NCBI GenBank assembly: GCA_004794785.1
Contig: SJOL01005632.1
Span: 240,313 to 304,312 of the forward strand
Reading direction: 5' to 3'
From: Opisthorchis felineus
Lineage: Eukaryota; Platyhelminthes; Trematoda; Opisthorchiida; Opisthorchiidae
DNA: 64,000 nt
Position numbers and translations under genes: made by a program. Below, piece after piece: positions 11,050-25,200 of this stretch (positions within the stretch are counted from its first letter, which is position 1; every line of letters starts with the position of its first letter). Below the pieces are notes generated by a model. That model was not told the DNA's origin and did no database searches. It saw only the letters and a program-made list of their open reading frames with translations.

Positions 11050-11310
11050 TACCATGAGCAAATCTCCGCATTGTGTCAAGAGCTTAAGCGGTTTCACGCA
11101 CACCGACAAACGGCCGACAAACTTCGGCGGTTTCTCTAGACTTCAAAAGAGTCTTCGACGCCATGGACAGATTAGCTGTTTTAGGTAAACTTGTCCAAAG
11201 GATAATGCCTACGAAAATTTTAAGCACCCTTTGTACCATGAGTCTTCATATTTCTGGTCGTTAGAGTTTACAGTGGACGATTTGATAGCTTCCTTCTGGG
11301 GTTCGCCAGG
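11050..11310 (+). pseudogene. RTE reverse transcriptase fragment
   Basis: A short, heavily decayed piece of an RTE-type RT. One frame reads HEQISALCQELKRFHAH, corresponding to the 'DQIFTLRQ-LEQRH' stretch. After a frameshift comes VSLDFKRVFDAMDRLAVLGKL (motif A, with the catalytic Asp) and then PTKILSTLCTMS. Nothing else of the element is detectable on either side. Confidence 0.65.
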
Positions 11311-12635
11311 AACTTCTCATCTTCCAGCGTTTGTTCCATTTCGACTTTCCAATGAACGGTGAACCTAGGTGTCTAAATTGTATCTGAAAAAAGTGACAGA
11401 CTTAATGCGGATTACGTTGCTCTGTTATTTTACGATCATGCGTCCACAAAAACTACTGTAGATAGAATATCAAAAGCGATTTCCTTTCTCGGCATGTATT
11501 TTCCACTTTCAAAATGAAATGAACGGAATTCAACATTATCCACACCCATTTAACATTTAGAAACTTCAGAATGAGGAGCTTGAATCTGTCGATACGTTCG
11601 CTTATTTTGACAGGTAACACACTATGTCTGTGCACGAATTAGAAACGCGCGATTAATCTTTATCAACTTGCTTCACCTATGGTGGCAGAAGCCAATATCG
11701 CTGAGGTTAAATGGCTGTGACTGTAAAAAGACCGCGGCAGAAGTGCTCTCTGTGGTTGACCCTCCTATTGCATTACCGATCTATCCGTAGTAAAGAAAGA
11801 GTTAACTGGCTGCAGCATGTTAGCAATGAAACAGTTCGTACGTGAGTGCTAGGTGATGAGTCGAATTCGTTCGGGTAGCAGATTGGGCTTATCATGTTTA
11901 GGTTTTTGGGCATATATTACATTTACCCGATCACTGTCTACCGGGAAGAACTGTGATCTTCACTCTAAACCCTTGTTGGTGAGTGCTTCGCAGAGAAGAG
12001 GCCATGAAGTGAAAGTACAAAATGATGGCTGTCACTGTCATATTGAGCACTATAGGATCTTGTACCCTCGCCTGAGGGAAAACCACGTGACCCTGCTTGA
12101 GCGTGGTTGGAAATCCTAATGTACATGGTACAAAACCTGTTTCAGGGAGAAGTATGCTGCCACCTTCATAGCACTGGCCGGATCAGTTACTCTAGTTGAG
12201 GTGCGCCAAGAGTATGTGATCACTCATCGTTTCCCCTCTCTCTTTGGATGAACATGAATCGTCATGTTCCACTTTGTCTCGTGAACCGATAAGACCAAGG
12301 CCATAGATCAAACTCTAAAGTAGTTGTATGATTCTACCCTGAATTCTACTGTTTTCTGCTCCAGCGGTGCAATGGTTTTATCACATGAGGATTTGGTTCT
12401 GCGAAAATCTGGATCCCAAGGTTTGTTCCACTCAAAGTATTTCCTAAAGACAGATCCTTATGAAAGTACACTTTAGAAAAAGATCGTTACCTTGATGCAT
12501 TTGAGACTCACTTGAATAAACCGCGATTAAACGCGAATCTGAGCAATTACTTCGTGAGTAATATTCAAACTCCAGACATTCTGGACTGGTTGCTAAATTG
12601 CCTTCTGCTGGAGACACTTTGGAAGCGACCACACT
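11311..12635. other. No recognisable feature
   Basis: Only short open frames. The first hundred bases may still be eroded RTE sequence. Confidence 0.4.
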
Positions 12636-12639
12636 AATA

Positions 12640-12815
12640 CACTCACACCAACCGGATTTTGCAGTAATAAGGAACTTTTTTATAAGTGAGAGCTCATCCT
12701 GTAGATGAATCTGATCCACGCTGAAAAACCGAGAAGGAGTGCACAGCTGTTTCATCTTTACTGAGAACATCAGCTGTGCACATCTGACTCAGCCAAGAAG
12801 ACTACACACAATAAC
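12640..12815 (-). repeat. SINE-2 family copy (minus strand)
   Basis: Reverse complement matches the 49.7 kb copy through its body: a GTGCACAGCTGATG-type block, then AAAGATGAAAC, CTTCTCGGTTTTTCAGCGTGGAT, CACAGGATGA-like and a short A-run (TTATAAAAAAGTTCC). The tRNA-like head seen in the 49.7 kb copy is too eroded to recognise here. Boundaries are approximate. Confidence 0.65.
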
Positions 12816-15800
12816 TCTTATTGAAATTCTCAGGGAAGGAACAACAGTTTAACGTTTACCAGGATTTCAGTTCGCCATTCACTGTTTTCTCCCTAACCCA
12901 TTACAGGTGCGCCATGAACAAGGACTGCCGGAGTCTCTATTATCATCCATCGACTTAGACGTGTGTTCACATGCTCTACATCGATGCACGCCTCCCATTC
13001 GAATACCGCAATTTCGTTCAACCTTGGAAACGCTACGCTAAGACTGGATACCATTAACTGGAACGGACGCGTGGCATACTCACTGCTTTGGAATTCCCGT
13101 GCGATTTGCATACACTAATCCGAATATCAGCCAGTCCATATTTCACCTGCAACTGCTAGCTGCATTCTAACCCGTTCTGCACTAATTATTCATCCCGTCG
13201 TATTATTCTGGTCCTCAGTCCCAGTACCATTTCCGGCCAAATGGTTCTAAAATCACTCTCAGTAAATGATTCATTTATTGTACCATCGGGTTTTAGTCCT
13301 TTAGAGAGTTTACCGAATAAGATCACTTGATGAGTAAGCCAAATCTAGACAGAGGTTGGTGTCGTTGTGAACCTAGAATAACCAAGATGTCATGTAGGAT
13401 ATTCTGTAAAAACTTAAGCCATGTAGACACCTTTGCGGTTAAGGTATGCAACATAAAACTCCGAAAGTTTCGTGGTTGTCTGTTTCTCTTGTCTTATCCA
13501 ACACTCAGTTTATTTCACGATACGTCGACAGATTCCGAAGAAGTTCAATCCCTTATACCTTGCAACATAATATTGGTAATCACACGACAGTTGTGATCAC
13601 ATCATTGATTTGTTAATCACAAACCAGTGTCTCCTACAATAGGAATATCGACAGAATCCTTGCACTACAATTCGCACCATGTAATTTATGGGGAAATCCG
13701 TGTCGATCTGGCATAGAACAGAATGTACGGTAGGTCTGTGTGAAGAAAGTCGGAACTTCCAGTCGTTCAAAATCAACACAAGTATGAGTCAGTGTCGTCA
13801 ACTATCAAGTGTGAATAAATGTGATAGGTGGAGCTGACACAATTGTTCAGTGAGAGAGGTCGAGATTGAGATTTTCAACCCCAACTTGAATTAGGGAGCT
13901 CAGTTCATTATCGTGGCCAACCAGTGTTGATAAAACGGAGGCATACACAGCACATTCGTAATCATGGGATTGTAAAAGCAATCAGGTGGACAAATAGTAC
14001 AGCTCAGATGCACACAGATTACGATTACACTGGTTAACAATTCTGTGAAATCGGCGTTGCACGGTCTGTCCCAGGCATGACAGACAGAAGAAAGTAAGAC
14101 GTATAGGATCTTCAAGGACAAACACGTATTACCAGTGTAAAACACGGGTTGATAAAGGAACGACGCATTGAATATCATGTCGTGACAGTACCAGAAAAGT
14201 TCAATACAAATAATTATCTGATCTAGAGTAACTCTGTGAACCGTGTGGATTATACGAACGTATCAGGTAGGAGAAAGACCTACAGTGGAATCTTGGTTTG
14301 GTGCAACTAGTTTGGCGTTATACTGTTTACGCAACGCACCAATGTGCATCCTCCTGCTCGGTAGACTCGACAAACTGAACTGCATGTTTCTCCAAACCTA
14401 TCTGACATTACACTATCCAAAATACTGTTATAAGGTACCACTCTGTTCGTAGGCTCCGTTTGAAATCTCAACCTGACATATGCTAGGCGCGTTCACGCAC
14501 ACTCGGTTTTGAGTGCTCACACCAAAGTACTTGCTTATCGCAAGGTGATCAAAAATTTCTTTGAGATTCCAGTGAATTTAGAGCGGTGTTTTATGAATAT
14601 GACACTTTGATAGTAAAAGCAATTCGGAGAAGAATACAGGACTATGAACTAACCGGCCACAGGGTACAAGTACTACTAAACCTACGGATGTTATATGGGG
14701 GAACAAAATGCATTTCCAGTCTGATAACACATAAAAGCTTCGGCTTCGAACTCTACTGAGGACAGCCTGAATTTAGGAGAACCAATTAAGCTTAGCTGAT
14801 ATGGCCGAAACTATATGTTCCCAGGTAGAATTTCTGGTGAAAGCCACGTTGGAATCAGCGAGAGATTCATTCCAGCGTGGACCACAGGCAAGAAGGCGTC
14901 TTGGCATTTCAAGATTTTGAGAGAAAGACCGTATTCACGCAATCGGCCCAACAGTTCAATCTTTGGAGCATGCAACCGCATATCTGCGGCCAATCACCAC
15001 ATCATCAGTGTATTTTCAGCTAGTGAGGAAGCTGGTGACGAGCATATTCATCGCAGACAGAAAGGAAAGAGGAAAGACATGCAGCTATGGGGAAAATTGG
15101 CGCTACTTGGTAATAGAAAATAAAACTAATCACATACCCTAGTAAAGTGTGTGAAACCAGGATCCGTTCATCGCCTGCATCAGTCAGCCTGCGTCATCAT
15201 CGTCTTCCATCAACACTGCCAATGACACCAGTCTAGTCAGTCGATAACCATCGTACTGCATGAACTTTCCCATCCTTTGAGTTGAAGTAATGGAGTGAAT
15301 CACGCATGCAACAACACCTACTGTGCTGTAAACCTGATAACATGCGAAACTACCAGTGTCCTGATCCTACAAGACAACTTGCATCAGTCGCAGAAACATG
15401 TATTTGAGTAGATCCAGAAGAACGGAAGTGGAAGCGCTTGGCCTAGACTTCGTTATAATGGGGATGATGAGTTGCAGTAGGAAAAGAACAACGTTGAACC
15501 AGCTGCGCATCAAACCTCCGACATATTCCTTGAAACTGGCTCAAAATATCCCCCATATTTATCATCCATGACGATGGTGTCTCCAGTGCCTTTGTTGTGC
15601 CTCCTTTCGTCGGTATCTCTAACCCCAGCTGAATTTCATTCAGCGGTTCCTGTTTGACATTTTTTATCTCGCCGATGTGAACGACCATTGTTTGTCCAAT
15701 ACATTCACCCAATAGGCAAAATACATGGCTCAGAACGTCCAAATTTGTAGGACCATCTCCGCTCTCTGCGGAGTCTAGCTGAGGTTCCCGTATTCTCCAC

Positions 15801-16158
15801 TTCATTATCCCTTACAGGAGCCCCAAAACTCCTTGACCGGAGTAAACTGTGTCCACACACTGACTCGATTTTCATTCTGGCCAGTCTACGGAATTCCTAG
15901 ACCTGTTTAGACCGTTCGCACTTTCTTCCGTGACAGCATTCAACAAGGTTTTTGACTGAACTTGGTGATCTCCTTAGTTAGCATTTCTGTTTATGGTATG
16001 TTGTACTGCTAACGTTGTCTGTCTATTCTTAGGTTGCGAGACCATTTATGAAGACTGTATTCTCCAAAGTCGTTTCACCAAACGGGTGTAAATGTTCAAA
16101 AGCATCCCAAAGATGCAACAATCGTTCAACCAATGTGCTGTCCGCTGTTGTTGAAATC
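12816..16158. other. No recognisable feature
   Basis: Contains scattered ORFs of about 60-120 codons, the longest being 15443-15805 on the minus strand (120 codons). None has a domain or a match to the window's repeats, so I do not call genes here. Confidence 0.4.
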
Positions 16159-16159
16159 G

Positions 16160-16206
16160 AATTAATTAATTAATTAACAGATCAACAGCCACCTGATCAA
16201 CAACCA
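16160..16206. repeat. Partial copy of the 45.4 kb palindrome arm beside an (AATT)n run
   Basis: A 30-base stretch at 16177-16206 (ACAGATCAACAGCC...ACAACCA) is identical to the outer end of the palindrome at 45394-45581. It is preceded by an AATTAATTAATTAATTAA run at 16160-16177. Only the terminal part of the arm is present; no second arm is visible. Confidence 0.75.
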
Positions 16207-19200
16207 ATAATTTCGCCTCATTGTTAATTACTTCTGGTGAGCCTCGCTCGTACATTCAGATGAGATTCGCCCCAAGGCCAGAACACTCAGTGAGATCGTT
16301 TACTGCACGTGGGAGTTTGCAATACAAGTTATCGCTGATGTGCATTCGTTTGACCAGTGTCTGTGTTTGACTTCCGGTGGTCGACATGGCTTCTGCTGCT
16401 GTAGGAAACCAGTAGTACCTCAGTCTGGTATTTTGAATAAGTCTACTGAAAGGTTGATCTGGCAGCAGCATATAACGAGAATATCGCTTCCACGTAGTAT
16501 GTCAGAGGAGGACCCCTGAAACTGCTTATTGATGGACTCAAAGCTTATTGGATCTTTGCTCTTCGTATATGCGAAAGAGCTCAAGTATGCATCCAGATTT
16601 TTGGCGCACAATGTGAAGAGCTTACACATCTGGATCACGTGCATTCTAGGTTAACTAATACCCCTTCACCCGTCGTAGACTTAAATGTCAATAACCCAAA
16701 TGGAAAAAGCACTACTGTCGCCAGGCAAGGCTAACCCGGATGGACTGGCATTCACTTCCTGATGAGCCTGTGGTATTCCAATAAATATGATCCAGATCTC
16801 GGTGTTTCACCTCAGAAATGGCTGGACGGAGCTACTTTTACTTCAGAAATGGCTGGATGGAACGGCGATTTATATGGCCTCCATGGCTGCACTCGTCTTT
16901 TTAGTGTACTGAAGGTTTGCCTGTACACTAGAGGAGGCGAATGCCCATGCGTGACGGTGAGACATGTACTGATCGTCATATCAGAGTGCTTTAGCGTCCG
17001 GTACATGTATATCCGCTCTTTTCGCATCTTTGTTAGGAAAACATCCTTTTTCCTATGACCACTTGTGTTATACACCTTTTTAATTACTGACAAATGAATT
17101 GTCTTAAGGATTAACAATTCGGACGCGAAACATTTCTACTATTTAGCAACCAAACATCCTGCAATAATCCCATCAAACTGTCACCTCACGTTGAGTGCCC
17201 GGACTGAAAATTCAATGATTGTATACTGAATACCTAGAGGAGCCGACATTTGACGGAACTTTCTGCACTTACCCTTAGTCACCGCGTCACCGAATATTTG
17301 AGTCAGTAGGCTTCCACAACCAACAGACCAAGTAGGTTTTCTCCCTGTTTGTGATTTTAGAAACTTTTCGGTCACCATTTCACCTGACCTTCTCTTTGTC
17401 GGTAATTGCTACTCAACTTGAACTTCCATAGAACTGATGTATTTCTCCCTGTGGCGTCTACCGTAAGAGCAAGTAAGGATAAAAAGTGTATCAAAATCTC
17501 CCTGTGCGGATGAACAAGTTCTCTGTCAAGTAACTCCGTTGTTACCGGCTTTTCTATGCTTTGTTCGTAAAATTGGTGAATCATGTGGGAGCGCAGGTTC
17601 AGCGTTTACTTCGTGTTGTATAATGACAATTCTCTCATTTGAGCATGCTGCGTATGTAGACAGCAGGGACACTGGAATTATTGAGTTAAGTGGCAAATCA
17701 AGCTTCACTTATCATAATCATCAAGTCGAATAAGTGAACGACTATCTCTCTTGACTGAACGGGTAGTGCCAGCTTAGCAGACACTAGGGGTTTTACTGAA
17801 ATCAGAACAACCAATAATGTTGAACGGATCGTATAGAGATTTCTTCTTTAAGGCAATCGGTTGTGGTGACTAGCTCTCGATAGTCTCATAAAATGTATGG
17901 AAGTGACAGTGTTTTGCTAAACTGACATTCGAGAGGATCCGCTGTCAAATTGTAGTTTAGAAGACATTTCAGTCAGAAGGATCAGAGCTTCGTGGGTCCC
18001 TACTTGCGACAATATTGGTCCTCGTGCTGAAAATTCGGTATTCGGGTGGTGCTCCTAGGAATGTTGCAAAAGGCGCACGTTTTACACTCTTCGAGATTTT
18101 TGCCCACTGCAACGCACAACTCACGAGATATAATCACCTGAACTACTCAAAATTTGAAGCAGATTTCGATCGGGTCCCAGTATAACCAAACGTGCTTATG
18201 GTTGCATCCAACGTGCATCAGCCACAGATGACCAATTGGAACCAAAATACCATACAACCGCGCATGATACCTAAAGTTTTATTTTCTGAATAGATAGATA
18301 GTTAACCTTGGTGAGGACCAACAACTACAAGGATTCGCGCATTGGTGCGCTGAGTGAACACCAAAACAGCCAACCCGGTTGTACCATACAAAGATTCCAC
18401 GGTGCTTCCGCCACTTATAGGATACGTCAGTAGGTCTAAAGTTCAACCAGGATAGAAGTTTGGTCAGCGGGTCCAAACATTTCTCAGAATTCATCTGGAA
18501 CAGAGAACCATTTGTACTGAATTTTTAACAGCAAGATATTCAGTGCATTGTTCCGTTTTTAGCCCGTAATCCAAATCGGCAAAGCGTGTCGGTCCCTGCA
18601 GATTCCAAACGTCTTGCCTGTAATTTTGCCCGTCAAATTTGGGGTAAGCACTACAAAACCTGTTTAACAGAAATGTTAACCGGTCTAATCATAAACTGTG
18701 TGGATTTGCTTTGGACTGTTGTCCACCTGATTGTCTTGGCAATACACGATTACGGTGGTGTGTGTGTCGTTTTATCAGCACTGGGTGACCACGATGATGC
18801 GCGGAGCCCCTAATTCAAGTTGTGTTTGAAAACCTCAGGCCTGTTCCCTCTTAGTGAACAACTGTGTCAGCTGGAACTAGCGCATTTATTCAAACTTGAA
18901 AGCTGATGATATTGTGATTGATAACCATGATCACTTTGGTCATCTGAAGATACCGAAACTCGGCCACAGAAGATCTCATATCTTGTACTACGGAAAAATC
19001 GCTACAAAGTTTGCTAGTTTAACGTTCACATGCTGTCCACAGCGCAGCACACCCTTCCCTGTAATCAATAATCTAATGATGCTTTCACAAATATCCTACG
19101 GTTGCCAACATCTTAGCGGGACGCGGGTGATTCCCGGATATAATGATCTCAACTTCATTCCCAACTTTTTGCAACTTGAGTGAAAGCACGAGATCTAATG

Positions 19201-22200
19201 GGTCAATTATCAGAATGTCGCCATATTCCGGGTGACTATCACCAACTTGAAAGTACCCACTTTTTGATGCAGCTGACAATCTTACAGGATCGCGTTGTCA
19301 ACCAACTCAAGGTCCCACCTGCTTTACTTTGGTGTCTGACTAACTCTGTGACACTCGATCTGATTGCCAAAGGCTATAGAAAGAAACAGTGTGATCTCAT
19401 GAACACCTATCAGTATACTCCTAAGTATCATTATTTTGTTCCCTTTTCACAGAACACTTGAATAAATTGATCGTTCGATGTCGTGACCTATAGATCAACC
19501 GTGACTCATAAGTCCCTTTCGACCAAACAGTTTCTATGGTTGTTTGAAAGACGTGGAAACTCGGAACACTTCAAAGGCAAATCAGCTACTAAAATGCAAT
19601 ATATGCGGGACTTGTGTTTTGGCTACTTTTGTATTCCAGCATATTCTGTCCGGGGTTTTACGGTAAAATCCGGACTTTCTTCTTATCTTATGTCTGATAG
19701 TAATCAGGTTATTGTTCAGTAAAATTTCCAAACATTCAAAATTATTTGCACTACATCCAGTGCATAATCCGACCTGGTTCAAAACACATACGAATGTTCC
19801 ATTCAGTAACAATAATGTGAACTCTCATTACTATCATCTAATGGAGTCCATTGAAATATCTTTTGTACATACTGAGGGCTCCCCTAATCAATGAGCACAA
19901 GTCGTCAGAAAGAACGCTGCAGTGACGTGGAGCAAATCGAATGAGTGATAGCTATCGATCCAATCGATACAGTGGCCTTACTCGAGCTTCGCACTCTTCC
20001 ATTGCCTAACCAGGTCCTTTGGACTCCCCGGGAATACCTAATCAAAATTAACCGCAAATCTAATAAGAGATTATTGTTATTTCGGAACTCATGTTAGCTC
20101 AATCTAACGGGAGCGTAGAAAAATAATAAAAACGTTTGCTCGAGTAACGTCTCATTGATTGTACCAATACTTGTCAGCTTATGCTGGATTGTTGGTGACT
20201 GGAATTTTTCTTCTGACAAAGCGCTCTGGAAAAAACGAAACACGCATGGCTGAGTTATGGGCACATCTGAAGTCTCAGTATAGAGTCTCTGTTTAACCAA
20301 ACCGGCTCGAGTACGTCCCGTACCTCACAATGGGCCTAATTCCATGACGTGTGCTCAGAGCGGGACAGATACAACAGTGGATCGTCTGTACCTAGAATTT
20401 TAGTATAAACTTCCGAACACTAATTCTTCTGAGTCAGACATATAAGACTGGAGGGAGAAAGGAAATAAACTCCAAACTACCGGCACATTCGAAAACTGGC
20501 AGTTGGTCATGGGCGGAGTCAAGGAAAACAGAACATTTGAAACCGACAGTGTTTGCAGATGATGGACGAGTAGTCTGCTTCACACGTAAGCCACACTACC
20601 AGAAAATTCGTATGGTTTACCAGCGTTAGTCGGCTATCAATTCATTTTGAATGATAATGGTATTCAAAGGTCATCACTGAGGTAGCTGTAACCTTAGCAC
20701 TGTACGATGACCAAGGTTTCCTAAGTGAGTTACTCGCCACACCTGAACAGCTGAACTACAGAACGTAATGTTGTCTTATTTGGATAGATGGTTAGCTTGA
20801 ACTACTGAGAAATCAAATCCATACGGATCAAACACACACCATCTACTCATTTAAACGATAGTTTGACTACTTCGTTGTCTCGTATGAAATCACTTGAAAC
20901 CTTGATAGCATCCGCATTTATGCTTTCAGTGATGTGAGCTAAGTAAGTCAAATTCATTTTGTCTCTGGAATCTTTCTGCTGAAAAAGCATTCCGATCATT
21001 CAGCTAAAGTCAATCCAGGGTGACTTAAACGAACGAAATTACAGTCTCGGCGAATTGTCCGCTCAGAACATGCTCAAAGGCACTAATACTCCCTAAAGGC
21101 TTCAGATTTTTAGATCGAACTTGTCTGATACCACCCTCTTCTTCAACAATATAGCACACACCCAAGACTCTCGTCTCACAAGCAGCATGATATTCACTAA
21201 ATACACTCATATGCACACTAAGTCGGCTTTGGTGAGAGCCAGCTGAATCCAGCTGAATAATCGTCTATGAATTCTGAGCAGTGTTTTGTCTGAGTTGATA
21301 TTCAGTGAAATTTTGGCCAAGGTGTCCACCAAGACACACGGGGAAAGTACTTGACAAATCCGGTGGGGACTTTATTTGAATCACCTGTTCAAATGCCTAA
21401 ACCGATACTCCAAACTCTTCGGGCACTATGGAGGGAATGTTATTGTCTCAAGTTGAACGACTGGGTAATATAGTAACCAAATTCGATAAAAAGGCTTATG
21501 ATCCACCACTCTGTTGCACAATAGTACATCCACGACGTCACCCCACCAGGCGATGGGGCGTTTGCAACCACGTTGTTCAGATCAACGAGGAAGCTGTTTG
21601 TCACACTTTAGGAGCAATCTCCCCTGCATTTATTACTTCCCATTCACGCCTGATGGAACAGATTTTGTTGGGATAAAGTGCAGCAAACACATTGAGGAAA
21701 ATATGTGATTTGTTGTGTCAACACGTATACGAAGTGAATTACCATGTTGGTGATAGACTTACCATTGAAGTTATAAAAATGTGAACAAAATTAAGAAGGC
21801 TATCAAGTACGAGATTCTCATTGCAGGAGGTTGATCAGGTAGACGTCGATGTGAGGTTTAATCCTACCGTTTTTGCTTCAGACACCGTGCAACAGCAAGC
21901 AAGCGCACGTCACATTCAGGAGAGAAATAGTACCTCCCTCAGGCAAAGATAGACCGTAGAAGGACAGTGCGCACCAGCGGGCGCGATAATGAGCACCAGA
22001 AGTAGCGTAGGTAATGCTGATGCATTGACGTTCTGGGTCCATTATTGGAATTATTAGTCCAGCTTATCATGCGTACACCATCCAGACAACCAGCACTACA
22101 TGATCATGGAGGAGGACACTTCAGTTTGGACTACGGACCTCTTAATCGTAGTTGCTGAGTGTGCTTAGGCAAACAGAAATGTTTAAACCTCGTCTCGACT

Positions 22201-25200
22201 GTTATGAATGTCTGCCTGTTGAGAAGTAGGCGCAACCGTGCATACGTACATTTTTGATAAGTTGTGACTACTTTTTATGTTATGTCCACTTGGATTCCCC
22301 ACTACAGACAGAATGAATGACTGAAGAAACATTGCATTCGTTTCGCAGCGAAGTCTACCGTTAACCTGCGGTGAAAAGCTTTTATTTCACAGATTTTGCG
22401 TGTAATATGCACGCGATTATCCTATAAGTATGACATATTTATGTTAGGGAGCCCGTATAGTAGATAGCTTAGGTTTTTTATGATCTGTTACTGTATATCT
22501 ACAATGGAAGCATGCCTAAAGCAGGTGCAGTTTGATGCAGACCAGTTGAAACAACGATGTAAGAGGAACGAACAGTGTTTAACATGAGCTAAACTTTTTA
22601 CCCTTACGTAACGCACAGTGATAGGACAATAGTGGTTTTATTGATAGTTTCCAGCTGTGAGAGGCAGAGACAAATATATCCGTTTAAACGCACTTACAGG
22701 TGGTCACGACAGCGTATTCAAAAAGAAGAGAATGGGGTTACTGGAATGATGATGTGGGATTATTAGCGCTACAGACTACTTAATTGTAGTTGTCTACATA
22801 AAATGGACTTTACGAACAGCAGATCAGTTGTGTTCTTGCTCATGGGATCTGCAAAAAAATTGACCAATAAAGTTCTGGCATAAAATCCTGATAATGTATC
22901 TTGTATGCCTTAGAGTCAAATTTTTCCCATCTTTTCCTGCCTGAAAGTGATTTCTCACATCTGCCTGGAGATGTCGTATTCTTGTTATGTAATTAGCTTC
23001 CATCAGAGGCTATCCCTAGAACACTGGAATAGCTCCGCACCGTGCGCATTTCCAGGATTCTTAGAATTTACAGCATCAGTAGTGCACTACTGGTAAGCTC
23101 TATTGAGGGCGAAACTTCGGTGCAGCGCTTCTTCCTTTGATGCACACGTCAATAATCGTACCCGCGCGGAAACGAACTTTTCGAAAGAGAGTAACGTAGA
23201 CAGAAACTCCAAACCTTTTTCTTTCATTTCTCAATAAAAGGGATAGAATGACTTAGGAGCATCACTAGCAGACCATAATCAAGGATGTTTCATGGGGTTA
23301 CTTAGTATTCAGAAACTATGTCTGTGAACTACACCTTGGATGAGCTTGTTTCACTAAATAAGGTGTGTGATATAAGGAACCACCAGCGGTTGGTGGGTTT
23401 CTTCAACTAAAGAACATTTGTTCACATCCGCATGAGTGACAATTAGAAGATCAGTGACAACCCAAAAGAACAATGCTCAGGGTACAGGCGTGTAGTTGGC
23501 GATACTCGTCAGAAGGTCAGTTGTCCGTCAAGTTTTTCAGCTCAAAAACCATGCATCAAAATGCAGTGGTTACAGTTGCTACAGCTTCGTTCACCGAGGA
23601 TGAGGATAATAAGGGCATGAGAGTCCCGCATTGGAGGCGTTGAACCAATCAGCTAATTGACGTTGAGTGGTTTTGACTGTCCGAGATGACAGACAACTGG
23701 GCAGTGAAGACGACAGCTATCGTGTAAGACAACCGTTGGCTGTGCGACAGCAGTATTTGCCAAAGACATCAACCATTGGTGACTCTTGTCCCGCGACCCC
23801 CATCCAGCAAGGTGCAACTGCTTTTAAGTAGAACATAGGCCTGACGAAAAATCGGGAGCTATGCTCCCCAACTGAGCCCCAAGAAGGGAGAAACAAAAGT
23901 TCGTCAGTCGAAGAGATTCAGCAACCGCCTAAGTAGCTTCGTTCAAGAAAAAGTTATAAGATGCAATTTTCCCGGCCGTGGGACCTGTTAACGCTAGTGC
24001 TCTAGCAATAAATATGAGATAACGAGGCCCTATTCGCTACTCAACATCTCGCGCAACATCTCAACAACTGTTTTGTATCCATAAGATAGTCATCCGTAAA
24101 AGGGTTGGACGTCACTCAACTAGTGGTTCGTCTTCACTCAATCTGTATGAATGTTACTCCGCATTATGATAGTCTACCAAGCATGACACATACGTTCAGG
24201 AGTTGTTACGCTTGTGATGGGAATCTGATGTGCCACGATGATTCTACAAATCCACTAGCCTATCTCATAATAATAAGGAGAAAGGAACCTAAAACTGACC
24301 CCATCGCAGATGATATGGGTCCTCTCGATAGGAGTAATTGATCCCTTCTAGAGGGTGCAAATATCCACATTTAGCTTGCTGTGACAAATCATCTGATTCA
24401 TGTTGAACACGGTGAATGAAGTTCGAAATGGCTTAACTGGTAATAATAATTTTGAAGCTGTGTTTAAAAAAAACATTTCAGACTTCTCCAGGACCATAAA
24501 TGTGGAATAATCCTTAAAAGAGAAATTGCCTTGGGCTGGCTTACGGTTGTTATCTCTTGAAGAGAACCAACTTATACACTAGCCGGTTGGGCGAAGAAAA
24601 GTGATTAGAAAGTGGGAGGTGTTTCGAATCATAAATGGTTCGTGTGATTTGGGAGACGGTTACTTTGAGGTAGGTTCATTTAGCTGAAGCCGACTGTACC
24701 CAGGTTACGATGAAGGCAGGAGACAGGGAACAATTAGCGATCATTCTGAAAGAATTCAAATAGAGATCATACATAAATTAATGGCATATTTTCAGAAGTG
24801 CACAAATCCGCAAAAAAACTGCGTCTAGATGAAATGGAACCTGAATCTATGATCCTTAATTAATCTAAAATACTGTATCTTTGTCCTTACTATGACGATC
24901 CGTTTTCTCCCTGTCCCACAAGGCGATTACTCAAGGACTGAATGGAACAAACACTGAGTCAGAAAGTAAGTGGCTGAGACAACTCAATCGTGTTTTAGTC
25001 TATAAAATTAGTTTTTTGATGATTGACGTCCAAAAGTCGTACGTAAGGAAAAACGTACCCTCGAAGCATCGCTCATTTCAAATTCTGTGTTATTAAGACG
25101 AGATAAAGATTGCTTTATGAAAAACCCATTTGTTGCGTTGACACGTAATATTTCTCGATTAAGGTTCAGCTTTGTTCCGAAGTTGTCAAACCTGGAAAGG

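Noticed and set aside
12444..12770. 108-codon minus-strand frame resembling a plus-strand frame at 49819
   Set aside because: The resemblance comes from both lying in SINE-2 copies.
15443..15805. 120-codon minus-strand frame
   Set aside because: No domain, signal or repeat match; length is within chance expectation for a window of this size.
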